A stretch of 64,000 nucleotides of DNA from Streptomyces pyxinae (GTDB taxonomy: Bacteria; Actinomycetota; Actinomycetes; Streptomycetales; Streptomycetaceae): positions 62,001 through 126,000 of the forward strand of contig NZ_JANUGQ010000016.1 of NCBI RefSeq assembly GCF_024756275.1. Reading direction: 5' to 3'. Every line of letters begins with the position of its first letter. Position 1 is the first letter of the stretch. The notes under the pieces were generated by a model. It did no database searches and was not told the origin of the DNA. It worked only from the letters and a program-made list of their open reading frames with translations. This document shows positions 52,091 to 60,917 of the stretch, piece after piece. The translations under genes were made by a program, and so were the position numbers.

Positions 52091-53275
52091 GTGTCCCACC
52101 TCGCTGACCGGCGCGCTCGACTCGCGGCCGAGATGGAGCGGCGTGGCGCCTGGCCGGACCGGGCCCCGTGGATCCGGCGGGCCGCCGCTGAACTGCCCCG
52201 GCAGGCGTTCGCCCCGGACCGGCTCTGGTGCTGGGACGGCCGCGCCTACACCCCGGTCGATCGCGGCGAGGACCCCGACCGGTGGGCCGAGCTGGTGTAT
52301 CCCGGACCGGACGACGCCACGATCACGTATGTCACGCGCGGTGTGCCGGGCTCCAGCCTGAGCTGCGAGGCGATCGTGGCGGACATGCTCGACTCCCTGC
52401 TGCTGGAGCCGGGGCACACCGTGCTGGAGCTGGGCTCGGGCAGCGGGCGCAACGCCGCACTCGCGGCCCGCCGCGCGGGGCCCGGCCGGGTGACCACGGT
52501 CGAGGTGGACGAGGGCCTGGCGGCGACGGCGGCGCAGAACCTGAAGGCGGTGGGCGCCGAGGTGGCGGTCGTCGTCGGTGACGGCGCGGCCGGCCGGCCG
52601 GGCGGCGCGCCGTACGACCGGGTGATCTCGACCTACGCGGTCGACCGGGTGCCGTGGGCCTGGGTCGCCCAGACGCGTCCCGGGGGCCGGATCGTCACCC
52701 CGTGGGGCCGGCTGGGGCATGTGGCGCTCACGGTCGCCGGGGACGGCCGGTCCGCCTCGGGCTGGGTGCAGGGCCTCGCCGCGTTCATGCCGGCCCGGGG
52801 CACCGGCGGCGACCGGAGCTGGCGGCGGGTTCGCGGCGACGGTCCCTCGGAGGACGAGCGCCCCTTCACCCGGGACGTGCGGCGGCTGGCCGCCGACAGC
52901 GGCAACAGTGGCACCAGCGCCGATGGCGCCGACAGCGACGCCGCCGTCCACCTCGGGTTCGCGCTGCGGGTCGCGCTGCCCGAGGTGCGGATCACCACGG
53001 CCGCCGACGAGGACGGCATGAACGCCTGGCTCCACGACGGCGACTCCTCGTGGGCGACCCTCTCGGCCGTGGGCGGCGGCCGGACCGTCGCGGACCAGGG
53101 CGGCCCGCGCCGGCTGGCCGATGAGCTCGAACGGGCCTGGGACCGGTGGTCGGCGGCGGGCGAGCCCGACCTCTACGACTTCGGCATGACCGTGGAGCCC
53201 GGCCGGCAGTACGTATGGTGCCGGGACCCCGGGGACCCCTGGTGGCAGGCGGAGGATCACGTACCCGCGCCATAG
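52091..53275 (+). CDS. PIMT-like O-methyltransferase, candidate aspartimide-forming RiPP enzyme
   Basis: 394 residues from GTG 52091 (AAGGG upstream). Canonical protein-L-isoaspartate methyltransferases are about 210 residues; here the PIMT-like core (about 20-235: VPGSSLSCEAIVADMLDSLLLEPGHTVLELGSGSGRNAALAARRAG, then VEVDEGL and RVISTYAVDRVPWAWVAQTRPGGRIVTPWG) is followed by a ~160-residue C-terminal extension ending VWCRDPGDPWWQAEDHV. Long PIMT homologues adjacent to a small peptide gene are the hallmark of RiPP aspartyl methyltransferases. It is predicted to methylate peptide Asp with SAM; the ester then collapses to aspartimide. A general repair role is the alternative. Confidence 0.88.
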   Translation: MSHLADRRARLAAEMERRGAWPDRAPWIRRAAAELPRQAFAPDRLWCWDGRAYTPVDRGEDPDRWAELVYPGPDDATITYVTRGVPGSSLSCEAIVADMLDSLLLEPGHTVLELGSGSGRNAALAARRAGPGRVTTVEVDEGLAATAAQNLKAVGAEVAVVVGDGAAGRPGGAPYDRVISTYAVDRVPWAWVAQTRPGGRIVTPWGRLGHVALTVAGDGRSASGWVQGLAAFMPARGTGGDRSWRRVRGDGPSEDERPFTRDVRRLAADSGNSGTSADGADSDAAVHLGFALRVALPEVRITTAADEDGMNAWLHDGDSSWATLSAVGGGRTVADQGGPRRLADELERAWDRWSAAGEPDLYDFGMTVEPGRQYVWCRDPGDPWWQAEDHVPAP

Positions 53276-53280
53276 CCCGC

Positions 53281-53343
53281 CCGGCCGTACCGGCGGCGCA
53301 CCGGGCGCACCGCCGCCACGACCGTTCTCGCCGGTACGACCGG
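53281..53343. terminator. Hairpin between convergent genes
   Basis: CCGGCCGTACCGGCG (53281-53295) and CGCCGGTACGACCGG (53329-53343): 14 of 15 positions complementary, 33-nt loop. Between the methyltransferase stop and the convergent thioesterase stop. Confidence 0.55.
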
Positions 53344-53364
53344 CCCGGGAGCGGGCGGTCGCCG

Positions 53365-54246
53365 TCAGGCGCGGCCGCGCGGGGCGCGGATGACGCCCTC
53401 CTGGACGACCGAGATCGCCAGCCGGCCGTCCCGGGTCCAGATGCGGGCCTGGCCGAGGCCCCGGCCGTTGGAGGAGGACGGGGACTCCTGGTCGTACAGC
53501 AGCCATTCGTCGGCCCGGAACGGGCGGTGGAACCACATGGCGTGGTCCAGCGAGGCGCCCACCACGTCACCGACCGCCCAGCCGCCCCGGCCGTGCGCGA
53601 GCAGCACCGAGTCGAGCAGGGTCATGTCGGAGACATAGGTGGCCAGGCAGACATGGAGCAGCGGGTCGTCGGCCAGCTTGCCGTCGGCGCGGAACCAGAC
53701 CTGGGAGCGCGGCTCCCGGGGGGTGCCCGCGGTGCCGTACGGGGGTTCGGCGGCGTACCGGAGGTCGACCGCCGACCGGGCCTCGATCAGCCGGTCGGCG
53801 GTGCCCGGGCCGAGGAACCGGTCGGCGTACCGGGGGAGCAGTTCGGCGGTGGTCGGCAGGGTCTCCGGGTCGGGCGCGGGCGGCATCTCCGACTGGTGCT
53901 CGAAGCCTTCCTCGTACGTCTGGAAGGACGCCGACAGATGGAAGATCGGCTGCCCGTGCTGGATCGCCACCACCCGCCGGGCGGCGAACGACCGCCCGTC
54001 CCGGATGCGGTCCACCGTGTAGACGATGGGCGCGGCCGGGTCGCCGGGGCGCAGGAAGTAGGCGTGCAGGGAGTGGGCGAACCGGTCGTCGGGGACCGTG
54101 CGGCCCGCCGCCACCAGGGCCTGGGCCGCGACCTGGCCGCCGAAGACCCGGGGGATGACGGCCGACCGGGAGCGGCCCCGGAAGCAGTCCCGCTCGATCC
54201 GCTCCAGGTCGAGCAGATCGAGCAGGTCGTCGAGCGCGTCCGACAC
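53365..54246 (-). CDS. Acyl-CoA thioesterase II (TesB family)
   Basis: 293 residues, two tandem hot-dog folds. Motifs FGGQVAAQALVAAGRTVP, SLHAYFLRPGDPAAPIVYTVDRIRDGRSFAARRVVAIQ and C-terminal SLDHAMWFHRPFRADEWLLYDQESPSSSNGRGL with the catalytic D/T/Q network of TesB. It hydrolyses acyl-CoA to free acid and CoA. Starts 5 bp after the acyl-CoA dehydrogenase stop, so the two form an operon, probably balancing CoA pools during fatty-acid oxidation. Confidence 0.92.
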   Translation of the reverse strand: MSDALDDLLDLLDLERIERDCFRGRSRSAVIPRVFGGQVAAQALVAAGRTVPDDRFAHSLHAYFLRPGDPAAPIVYTVDRIRDGRSFAARRVVAIQHGQPIFHLSASFQTYEEGFEHQSEMPPAPDPETLPTTAELLPRYADRFLGPGTADRLIEARSAVDLRYAAEPPYGTAGTPREPRSQVWFRADGKLADDPLLHVCLATYVSDMTLLDSVLLAHGRGGWAVGDVVGASLDHAMWFHRPFRADEWLLYDQESPSSSNGRGLGQARIWTRDGRLAISVVQEGVIRAPRGRA

Positions 54247-54251
54247 CGGCC

Positions 54252-55409
54252 CTACAGCCCCATCGACTTGGCGATGATGGACTTCATGACCTCGCTGGTG
54301 CCGCCGTAGATCCGGTTGACCCGGTTGTCGGCGTAGAGGCGGGCGATCGGGTACTCGTTCATGTACCCGTAGCCGCCGTGGAGTTGGAGGCAGCGGTCGA
54401 TGACCCGGTGGGCCACCTCGGTGCAGAACAGCTTGGCGGACGCGGCCTCGGCGGCGGTCAGCTCGCCCAGGTCGTGCGCCTCCAGCGCCCGGTCGGCCAC
54501 CGCCTGCGCGGCATCCACCTCGGCCTGGCAGGCGGCCAGTTCGAACTTGGTGTTCTGGAACGAGGCGACCGTCTTGCCGAAGACGGTGCGCTCCTGGACG
54601 TAGGCCTTGGCGAACCGGACGGCCGACGCGGCCTGGGCGTACGCGCCGAAGGCGATGCCGAGCCGCTCCTGCGGGAGGTTCTGGCCCAGGTAGGAGAAGC
54701 CCTTGTGCTCCTCGCCGAGCAGGTCCTCGGCCGGCACCTTGACGTCCACGAAGGCGAGTTCGGCGGTGTCGGAGGTCTTCAGGCCGAGCTTGTCGAGCTT
54801 GCGGCCGACCGAGTAGCCGGGCGAGGCGGTGTCCACCACGAAGAGGGAGATGCCGTGCCGGCGGTCCTCGGGGGTGGGCGCGGCGGTGCGGGCGCAGACG
54901 ATGACCCGGTCCGCGTGGACGCCGCCGGTGATGAAGGTCTTGGCGCCGTTGAGGACGTAGTGGGTGCCGTCCTCGGACCGCTTGGCGGTGGTCTTCATCC
55001 CGGCCAGGTCGGAGCCGGTGCCCGGCTCGGTCATGGCGATGGCGTACATGGCCGCGCCGGAGACGAAGTCCGGCAGCCAGCGCTTCTTCTGCTCCTCGGT
55101 GCCGTAGGCGAGGAGGTACGGCAGGCAGAGCGCCACATGCACCCCGGAGCCGCCGAAGGACACGCCCGCCCGGGCGGTCTCCTCGTAGAGGACGGCCTGG
55201 TACTTGAACGACTCCTCGCCCGCGCCGCCGTACTCCTCCGGCACCTCGATGCCGAAGATTCCCAGCTCACCGAGCTTGTAGTAGAAGTCCCGGGGCACCT
55301 GGCCGGCGGCGTACCACTCGTCGTAGACCGGTACGACCTCGGCCTCGATGAAGGCGCGGATGGTCTCCCGGAACGCCTCGTGGTCCTCGTTGAATACCGT
55401 ACGGCGCAC
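54252..55409 (-). CDS. Acyl-CoA dehydrogenase (FadE-like)
   Basis: 385 residues. FYKLGELGIFGIEVPEEYGGAGE, IAMTEPGTGSDLAGMKTTAKR, TFITGGVHADRVIVCART and the C-terminal LQLHGGYGYMNEYPIARLYADNRVNRIYGGTSEVMKSIIAKSMGL, with FAD-binding and catalytic-base regions intact. It introduces the alpha-beta double bond in acyl-CoA; chain length is not decided. Distinct from the isovaleryl-type enzyme at 42221-43381. A palindrome at 55459-55474 is in its promoter. Confidence 0.9.
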   Translation of the reverse strand: MRRTVFNEDHEAFRETIRAFIEAEVVPVYDEWYAAGQVPRDFYYKLGELGIFGIEVPEEYGGAGEESFKYQAVLYEETARAGVSFGGSGVHVALCLPYLLAYGTEEQKKRWLPDFVSGAAMYAIAMTEPGTGSDLAGMKTTAKRSEDGTHYVLNGAKTFITGGVHADRVIVCARTAAPTPEDRRHGISLFVVDTASPGYSVGRKLDKLGLKTSDTAELAFVDVKVPAEDLLGEEHKGFSYLGQNLPQERLGIAFGAYAQAASAVRFAKAYVQERTVFGKTVASFQNTKFELAACQAEVDAAQAVADRALEAHDLGELTAAEAASAKLFCTEVAHRVIDRCLQLHGGYGYMNEYPIARLYADNRVNRIYGGTSEVMKSIIAKSMGL

Positions 55410-55458
55410 GAGCCGCCTCCTTCGGGTCCGTGTTCCGGGGCTGGTCCCGGTGGACTGT

Positions 55459-55474
55459 CTAAGCGCTTGCTCAG
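55459..55474. promoter_or_regulatory. Imperfect palindrome in acyl-CoA dehydrogenase promoter
   Basis: CTAAGC-GCTT-GCTCAG (one mismatch between arms), 50 bp upstream of the dehydrogenase start. TAAGCGCTTGCT-type sites often precede actinobacterial fatty-acid-oxidation genes under TetR-type repressors. 55475-55786 holds no convincing gene. Confidence 0.55.
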
Positions 55475-55786
55475 GTTACGGGATCGAAGTTACCCGGTGG
55501 TTCTGGAGGTGTCCAGGGGCGGACGGCCCGGGACCGGCCGCCACAGTGAGGCGACCTCCGCGCTCCGGGCGGCGTGCAGCGGGGCCCGGGATCGGCCGCC
55601 CGCCGGTGCCGGGGACGGGTGTCGAGCCGGTCCACCACCCGCCGGCCGGCCGCCGCGATCAGTTCCGGCACCTCGTGGCGCGCCCGGAGCCCGAGATGTT
55701 CCGCCAGGTCGGAAGGGACGAGCCAGCCCTCACCGGCCGCCCAACCGCCTCCGGTCCGAGGCGGACACGGCCGGCCGGGCCGGGTG

Positions 55787-56506
55787 TCAGCCCCCGCCGC
55801 CGCCCGGCCCGGTGAGCACCCGGGCGGCCGGGACCGGGACGCCCGGCTCGGCCCCGTCGGCCAGGGCGGCCGGGAGCGGGGCCGTGCCGAGGGCGGCGAG
55901 GGTCAGGGCGGCGGCCAGCCGGTGCCAGTCGGCGGCACCCCGCAGCATGGTGTGACCGCCGGCCGGCATGACGACGCCCCGGGCCAGGGCACCCGCCCGC
56001 CCGGCCCGGTCCAGAAAGGCCCAGGAGCCCCGGGCGGCGGTCACCCGGTCCGCCTCGTCGTGCAGGAGCAGCACCCGCTTGCCCGCCAGGTGGGCCACCG
56101 GCTCGCGCGGCGGACACCAGGGCGCCAGTCCCACCACACCCCGGACACGAGGGTCGGCGGCCGCCCGCAGCGCCGTCCGGCCGCCCATGGAGTGGCCCAC
56201 CAGTACCACCGGACCGTCGAACTCCAGCTCCGCCAGCGCCTCCCGCGCGTCCCGCACCGGATCGGCCCGGTCGCCGTTCCAGCCGCGCAGCCGATAGCGC
56301 ACCGAGCCGAGCAGCACCCCGTCCCCGCCCGGGGCGCGCCGGATCGCGGAGCCGAACGGCCGCATCCGGAACCCCGGCAGATTGACCAGCGGCGGCGGTC
56401 CGAGCCCGTCCGCCCGGCCGCCGTGCAGCAGCAGTACGGCCCCGCGCGGCGCCTCGGGCATCACCCGCAGCCGCAGCGCCCGATGGCCGTCCAGCACCTC
56501 CGTCAC
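55787..56506 (-). CDS. Alpha/beta hydrolase (dienelactone-hydrolase-like)
   Basis: 239 residues. VLLLHGGRADGLGP oxyanion region, nucleophile in VVLVGHSMGGRTAL, VLLLHDEADRVT (acid) and MPAGGHTMLRG (His). The C-terminal ~50 residues are Ala/Gly/Pro-rich. Follows DUF1295 with a 25-bp gap on the same strand, so it probably ends the lipid-modification operon. Could act on a lipid ester or aldehyde-derived product; not established. Confidence 0.8.
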   Translation of the reverse strand: MTEVLDGHRALRLRVMPEAPRGAVLLLHGGRADGLGPPPLVNLPGFRMRPFGSAIRRAPGGDGVLLGSVRYRLRGWNGDRADPVRDAREALAELEFDGPVVLVGHSMGGRTALRAAADPRVRGVVGLAPWCPPREPVAHLAGKRVLLLHDEADRVTAARGSWAFLDRAGRAGALARGVVMPAGGHTMLRGAADWHRLAAALTLAALGTAPLPAALADGAEPGVPVPAARVLTGPGGGGG

Positions 56507-56531
56507 CCGGTCTCCTCCCGTTCGTCCTCTC

Positions 56532-57365
56532 CTACCGCTCCGGCCGGTGCTTCGCCCTCCGGCGGGGCGGGAGTGGGAAGAAGCCGCTGGTCCGGGCGGT
56601 GTACGCGGCCCAGCCCGGCCGCCCGGCCATGTGCTCCTCCAGCATCCGCTTCCCGCTGCCGAAGACCAGCAGCAGGCTCATCACCACCGGGGACACCAGC
56701 GACACCACGGCCGGTTCCCAGGCGCCGCAGGCCATCAGCCACAACCCCCACCAGACGCAGAAGTCACCGAAGTAGTTCGGGTGCCTGGTCCAGCTCCACA
56801 GCCCCCGGTCCATGAGCTGCCCCCGGTGCGCGGGATCGGCCTTGAACCGCGCCAGTTGGGCGTCCCCGACGGCCTCGAAGGCCAGGCCCAGCGCCCAGAG
56901 CAGCAGGCCCGCGACGAGCAGTGGGTCCGGCCCGGCGGGGACGTACATGGCCGCCTGGACGGGCAGCGAGACCAGCCAGACCAGCGCCCCCTGGAGCAGA
57001 TAGACCTTGCGCAGCGCGTAGAGATTCCGGCTCCCGGGCGCCTTGGCGAGCATCCGTTCGTAGCGCGGGTCCTCGCCGTGCCCCCGGCCGCGCCGGGCGA
57101 TGTGCACCGCCAGCCGGACGCCCCAGACCGCCGTGGCGCCCGCCACCAGCAGCCGCCGGAGCCCGTCGCCCTGCCCGTACCCTGCGGAGAGCGCGTACGC
57201 GACCACGGCGACGGCGGTGAAGGCGAGCCCCCATGCCACGTCCGCCAGCCGGTGGACGCCCTTCCGGGCCGCCACCGCGAAGACGGCCAGCATCACCAGC
57301 AGCGCGGCCCCGGCGGCGGGCGCCAGATCGACCGCGAAGGCGCCCCAGGGGAAGCCGCCGGTCAT
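56532..57365 (-). CDS. DUF1295 integral membrane protein (steroid 5-alpha-reductase-like)
   Basis: 277 residues, at least seven membrane helices (for example AVDLAPAAGAALLVMLAVF, AWGLAFTAVAVVAYAL). C-terminal signature LWSWTRHPNYFGDFCVWWGLWLMACGAWE and RMLEEHMAGRPGWAAYTARTSGFFP is that of the DUF1295/ isoprenylcysteine-methyltransferase-like reductase family that binds NADPH. ATG overlaps the cyclopropane-synthase stop by 4 bp. Likely reduces a lipid double bond in the same pathway as its neighbours. Confidence 0.85.
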   Translation of the reverse strand: MTGGFPWGAFAVDLAPAAGAALLVMLAVFAVAARKGVHRLADVAWGLAFTAVAVVAYALSAGYGQGDGLRRLLVAGATAVWGVRLAVHIARRGRGHGEDPRYERMLAKAPGSRNLYALRKVYLLQGALVWLVSLPVQAAMYVPAGPDPLLVAGLLLWALGLAFEAVGDAQLARFKADPAHRGQLMDRGLWSWTRHPNYFGDFCVWWGLWLMACGAWEPAVVSLVSPVVMSLLLVFGSGKRMLEEHMAGRPGWAAYTARTSGFFPLPPRRRAKHRPER

Positions 57366-58768
57366 GGCCGCTCCTCCGCTCCCGGGCGGGCCGGCGCCGG
57401 GAACGGCACCGGTACCGGTACCGGCCGGTCCGGTACCGGGTCGACCGGCACCGGGGGCAGCCCCGTCCCGCCGGACCGGGTGGGCCGCACGGCCAGGATC
57501 TGGTCCACGCCCATCCGCCGCTCCTCGAACGCCAGCCCGCTGCCCACCAGGTAGAGCCGCCAGACCCGGGCGGTCGGCTCACCGACCAACTCCGTGACGG
57601 CGTCCCAGCGTTCCTCCAGCCGCCGGTGCCAGGCGGCGATGGTCCGGGGGTAGTGCTCGCGCAGCGCCTCCACCGACCGCACCTCCAGGCCCGCGCCCTC
57701 CAGCAGGTCCACCGTGTTCCCCACCGGGCGCATGTGCATGTCCGGGGCGATGTAGGTCTCGATGAACGCGCCACCGCCGGGCGCGTCGGCGCCCCGGGAC
57801 ATCTGCTGCACCAGCAGCCTCCCCTTCGGCCGCAGCAGCCCGTACAACTGGGCCGCGAACGCCGGGTATTCGGCGTCGCCCACGTGCTCACCCATCTCGA
57901 TGGTGCTCACCGCGTCATAGCCGCCGCCCTCGATGTCCCGGTAGTGGCGTAGCTCCACCTCCACCCGGTCGGCCAGTCCCTCCCGGGCGATCCGGTCGGC
58001 CACGAAGTCCCGTTGCCGGGCGGAGAGGGTGACGGCGGTGACCCGGGCCCTGAACTCCCGGGCCGCGTAAAGGCTCAGCGAACCCCAGCCGCAGCCGACG
58101 TCCAGCAGCCGGGCGCCCTCGGTGAGCCCGAGCTTCCGGCAGATCAGGTCCAGCTTGTCCCGCTGGGCGCCGGCCAGGCCGTACGCCGGATCGTCCGGTC
58201 GGGTCCAGTAGCCGCAGGAGTAGGCCATCGAGTCGTCGAGCAGCAGGGCGTAGAAGTCGTTGGAGAGGTCGTAGTGGTGGCTGATCGCCGCCCGGTCGCG
58301 CGCCGAACTGTGCCGGACCCCCGACAGCTCGGCGCGGGCGGCGCGCGGGGCGGGCGGCCTGGGCCCGAGCACCCCGAGCCGCAGCGCGGTGGCCGCCGCC
58401 TCCGCCAGGTCCCCCGGACGCGGCCGGGGCAGCCCGCCGGGTCCCCGTTCCCGGGCCCATCCCCAGACGGCCCGGAGCCCGTCGGCCAAGTCGCCGTCGA
58501 TGTCCAGCTCTCCGGCGATGTACGCCTCCGCCAGCCCGAGTTCACCGGGCTGCCAGAGCAGTCGGCGCAGCGCCCGCCGGGAGCGCAGCACCACCACGGG
58601 CGCCCCCTCGGGTCCCGCCTCACTGCCGTCCCAGGCCCGGAGCCGTACCGGCAGCGGCGCCCGCAGATACCGGGCCAGCGACCCGGCCAGCCGTTCGGCC
58701 ACGGACACGGGTCGCGAGAAGCCCGGCGCACCGGTCGGTGTGGTCGGTGCGATCGGTGAGTGGGTCAT
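57362..58768 (-). CDS. Cyclopropane-fatty-acyl-phospholipid synthase family methyltransferase (copy A)
   Basis: 468 residues from ATG 58768 (ATGA overlap). N-terminal lipid-binding domain (LGLAEAYIAGELDIDGDLADG), the linking ISHHYDLSNDFYALLLDDSMAYSCGYW motif, and SAM-binding ARLLDVGCGWGSLSLYAAREF, then the STIEMGEHVGDAEYPAFAAQLYGLLRPKGRLLVQQM segment. Adds a methyl/methylene from SAM to an acyl-chain double bond of a membrane phospholipid. A Pro/Val-rich tail of ~40 residues follows the domain. Confidence 0.88.
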   Translation of the reverse strand: MTHSPIAPTTPTGAPGFSRPVSVAERLAGSLARYLRAPLPVRLRAWDGSEAGPEGAPVVVLRSRRALRRLLWQPGELGLAEAYIAGELDIDGDLADGLRAVWGWARERGPGGLPRPRPGDLAEAAATALRLGVLGPRPPAPRAARAELSGVRHSSARDRAAISHHYDLSNDFYALLLDDSMAYSCGYWTRPDDPAYGLAGAQRDKLDLICRKLGLTEGARLLDVGCGWGSLSLYAAREFRARVTAVTLSARQRDFVADRIAREGLADRVEVELRHYRDIEGGGYDAVSTIEMGEHVGDAEYPAFAAQLYGLLRPKGRLLVQQMSRGADAPGGGAFIETYIAPDMHMRPVGNTVDLLEGAGLEVRSVEALREHYPRTIAAWHRRLEERWDAVTELVGEPTARVWRLYLVGSGLAFEERRMGVDQILAVRPTRSGGTGLPPVPVDPVPDRPVPVPVPFPAPARPGAEERP

Positions 58769-60126
58769 CGCGCGTTCTCCTTTCCGCTGCCCCCGGCGGC
58801 ACGGACAGCGGGGACAGCCCCGGCGGCACGGGCACGGGGGACAGTCGCGGCACCGAGGTCGGCGGCCGACAGCGCCAGTTGGCGTACGTCCAGATAACGG
58901 GCGCGGAACCCGGCCTCCGAGTAGGCGAGATACAGCTCCCACATCCGCCGGAAGACGGCGTCGAAGCCGAGCGCTGCCACCTCGGCCGCCCGGCCGGTGA
59001 ACCGCTCCCGCCAGAGCCGCAGGGTCTCGGCGTAGTGGGCGCCGTAGCCGTCGTCGGCCGTGATCCGCAGCCCGGCCCGCCCGGCCTCCCGGCGGACGGC
59101 CTCGGGGGAGGGGATGAGCCCGCCGGGGAAGATGTACTCGCTGATCCAGGTGTGGGTACGGGCGGTGGCCAGCATCCGGTCGTGCGGCATGGTGATCGCC
59201 TGGAGCGCCACCCGCCCGCCGGGCGCCAGCCGCTCCCGGAGGGTACGGAAGTAGACCGGCCAGTAGTCGGCGCCGACCGCCTCGATCATCTCCACGCTGA
59301 CCACGGCGTCGTACGCGCCCGTCACCTGGCGGTAGTCGCACAGCTCGACCGTGACCCGGTCCGCCTGCCCGGCCTCCCGCACCCGGCGCAGGGCCAGTTC
59401 GCGCTGCTCGGCGGAGAGGGTGACCGAGCGGACCACGGCACCGCGCCGGGCGGCCCGTATCGCCAGCTCGCCCCAGCCGGTGCCGATCTCCAGCAGCCGG
59501 GTGCCCGGACCGACCCCGGCCAGGTCCAGCAGCCGGTCGATCTTCCGGTGCTGGGCCGCCTCGAAGTCCTCGGCGGTGCCCGGCAGTCGGCCGAAGACCG
59601 CCGAGGAGTAGGACAGGCTCGGGTCCAGGAAGAGCGCGAACAGCTCGTTGGAGAGGTCGTAGTGGCGGCGGATGTTCTCCCGGGAGCCGGCCACCGTGTT
59701 CCGCTGGTCCTCCGGGCGGCGGCGTACCCAGAGCCCGCGAAGCCGCCGCAGCGGGGCGGGCACCAGTTCGTCCACCCCGGCGGCGAGCACGGTCAGCACG
59801 CCCACCAGGTCGTCCGCCTCCCACTCGCCGGCCATGTACGACTCACCGAACCCGATCAGCCCGCCGGCGCCGATCCGCCGGTGGAACGCGTCGGGCTTCC
59901 GCACCCACAGCAACGGACCTTTCCCGACCGCTGGTTCACCGCCCCACCGGACCCGGAGCGGCAGCCGCCCCAGGGCCCGCCGCAGCAGGGTCCGGGCCAC
60001 GGCCGTCCGGAGGCCCGAGACACGCGGCACCCGGGCCACTCCTGGCCAGACGGCCGGATCCACGGACGCGGCTGCCGGGTCCGCCGGGCGGCCGGTGACT
60101 GGGGAGGTCGTCGTCGAAAGGGTCAC
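58765..60126 (-). CDS. Cyclopropane-fatty-acyl-phospholipid synthase family methyltransferase (copy B)
   Basis: 453 residues from GTG 60126 (GTGA overlap with the upstream stop). Same family as copy A: IGFGESYMAGEWEADDLVGVL, NIRRHYDLSNELFALFLDPSLSYSSAVFG, SAM motif TRLLEIGTGWGELAIRAARRG and VSVEMIEAVGADYWPVYFRTLRERLAPGGRVALQAI. Copies A and B are only distantly similar, so they probably perform different methylations rather than being a recent duplication. Confidence 0.88.
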   Translation of the reverse strand: MTLSTTTSPVTGRPADPAAASVDPAVWPGVARVPRVSGLRTAVARTLLRRALGRLPLRVRWGGEPAVGKGPLLWVRKPDAFHRRIGAGGLIGFGESYMAGEWEADDLVGVLTVLAAGVDELVPAPLRRLRGLWVRRRPEDQRNTVAGSRENIRRHYDLSNELFALFLDPSLSYSSAVFGRLPGTAEDFEAAQHRKIDRLLDLAGVGPGTRLLEIGTGWGELAIRAARRGAVVRSVTLSAEQRELALRRVREAGQADRVTVELCDYRQVTGAYDAVVSVEMIEAVGADYWPVYFRTLRERLAPGGRVALQAITMPHDRMLATARTHTWISEYIFPGGLIPSPEAVRREAGRAGLRITADDGYGAHYAETLRLWRERFTGRAAEVAALGFDAVFRRMWELYLAYSEAGFRARYLDVRQLALSAADLGAATVPRARAAGAVPAVRAAGGSGKENAR

Positions 60127-60917
60127 GTCATGCCTTCTTGCGTCGGGTGCGGGGGACGGGGACACACGGGCAGCCCGCGCAGTAACAGCCGGATGCCGTG
60201 GTGGCGGATGCCGGCCGAGACCTTCGCCGTGGGCCAGGGCCGGCGCAGCGCCATGGCCAGCAGCCGCCCGGGGGTGGCCGGCCGGTGGACGCCCCGGACG
60301 GTGGCGGTGAACGGCCGTTCCTCGCCGCGCCGCAACTGGACGGTGAGGTCCAGTCGTCGGCCCGGCTCGGGCAGCCGCATCCGGTAGGCGCCGTCCACCG
60401 GGAAGAACGGCGACACATAGAAGTCCTTGGCCACCTCGGCCCGGCCGTCGCCGTCGGTCCGGAGCAGATAGCAGTGGCGCTCGCCGTAGGTGTTGTGGAC
60501 CTCGGCCACCACGCAGACCAGGGCCCCGGCGGTGTCATGGCACCAGTACAGCGAGAGCGGGTTGAAGACGTGCCCGAACACCCGGGCGTGCGCCAGCATC
60601 AGCACCCGGCCGCCGCCCAGGTCGATCCCGCGCGCGGCCAGCCAGCCGTCCAGACCGGCGCGTATCGAGGGCGCCGTGCCACCGAAGTGGTCGCGCGGGT
60701 CGAACCGCGCCAGCGGACGCAGCGCCCGGGGCGGCACGGGCAGCCGGTCCAGGTCGACCAGCCAGAGATGGGTACGGGTCCGGAAGCCGTGGCGCAGCGG
60801 CGCGGTCCGCGCGTGCCCCACCACGCACTCGTACAGCGCGGGCACCGCGACCTCCCCCCGGGTGCCGTCCGGTTCCTCCCCGGTGCCGTCCGGCGCGGGT
60901 GGGGGAGCCGCGCTCAC
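60123..60917 (-). CDS. DUF1365 protein
   Basis: 264 residues from GTG 60917 (GTGA overlap with the oxidoreductase stop). Motifs VVGHARTAPLRHGFRTRTHLWLVDLDRL, HARVFGHVFNPLSLYWCHD, VVAEVHNTYGERHCYLL, KDFYVSPFFPVDGAYRMRLP. DUF1365 genes almost always sit between an FAD oxidoreductase and cyclopropane-synthase homologues; biochemical role unknown, thought to aid the lipid modification. Confidence 0.9.
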   Translation of the reverse strand: MSAAPPPAPDGTGEEPDGTRGEVAVPALYECVVGHARTAPLRHGFRTRTHLWLVDLDRLPVPPRALRPLARFDPRDHFGGTAPSIRAGLDGWLAARGIDLGGGRVLMLAHARVFGHVFNPLSLYWCHDTAGALVCVVAEVHNTYGERHCYLLRTDGDGRAEVAKDFYVSPFFPVDGAYRMRLPEPGRRLDLTVQLRRGEERPFTATVRGVHRPATPGRLLAMALRRPWPTAKVSAGIRHHGIRLLLRGLPVCPRPPHPTQEGMT

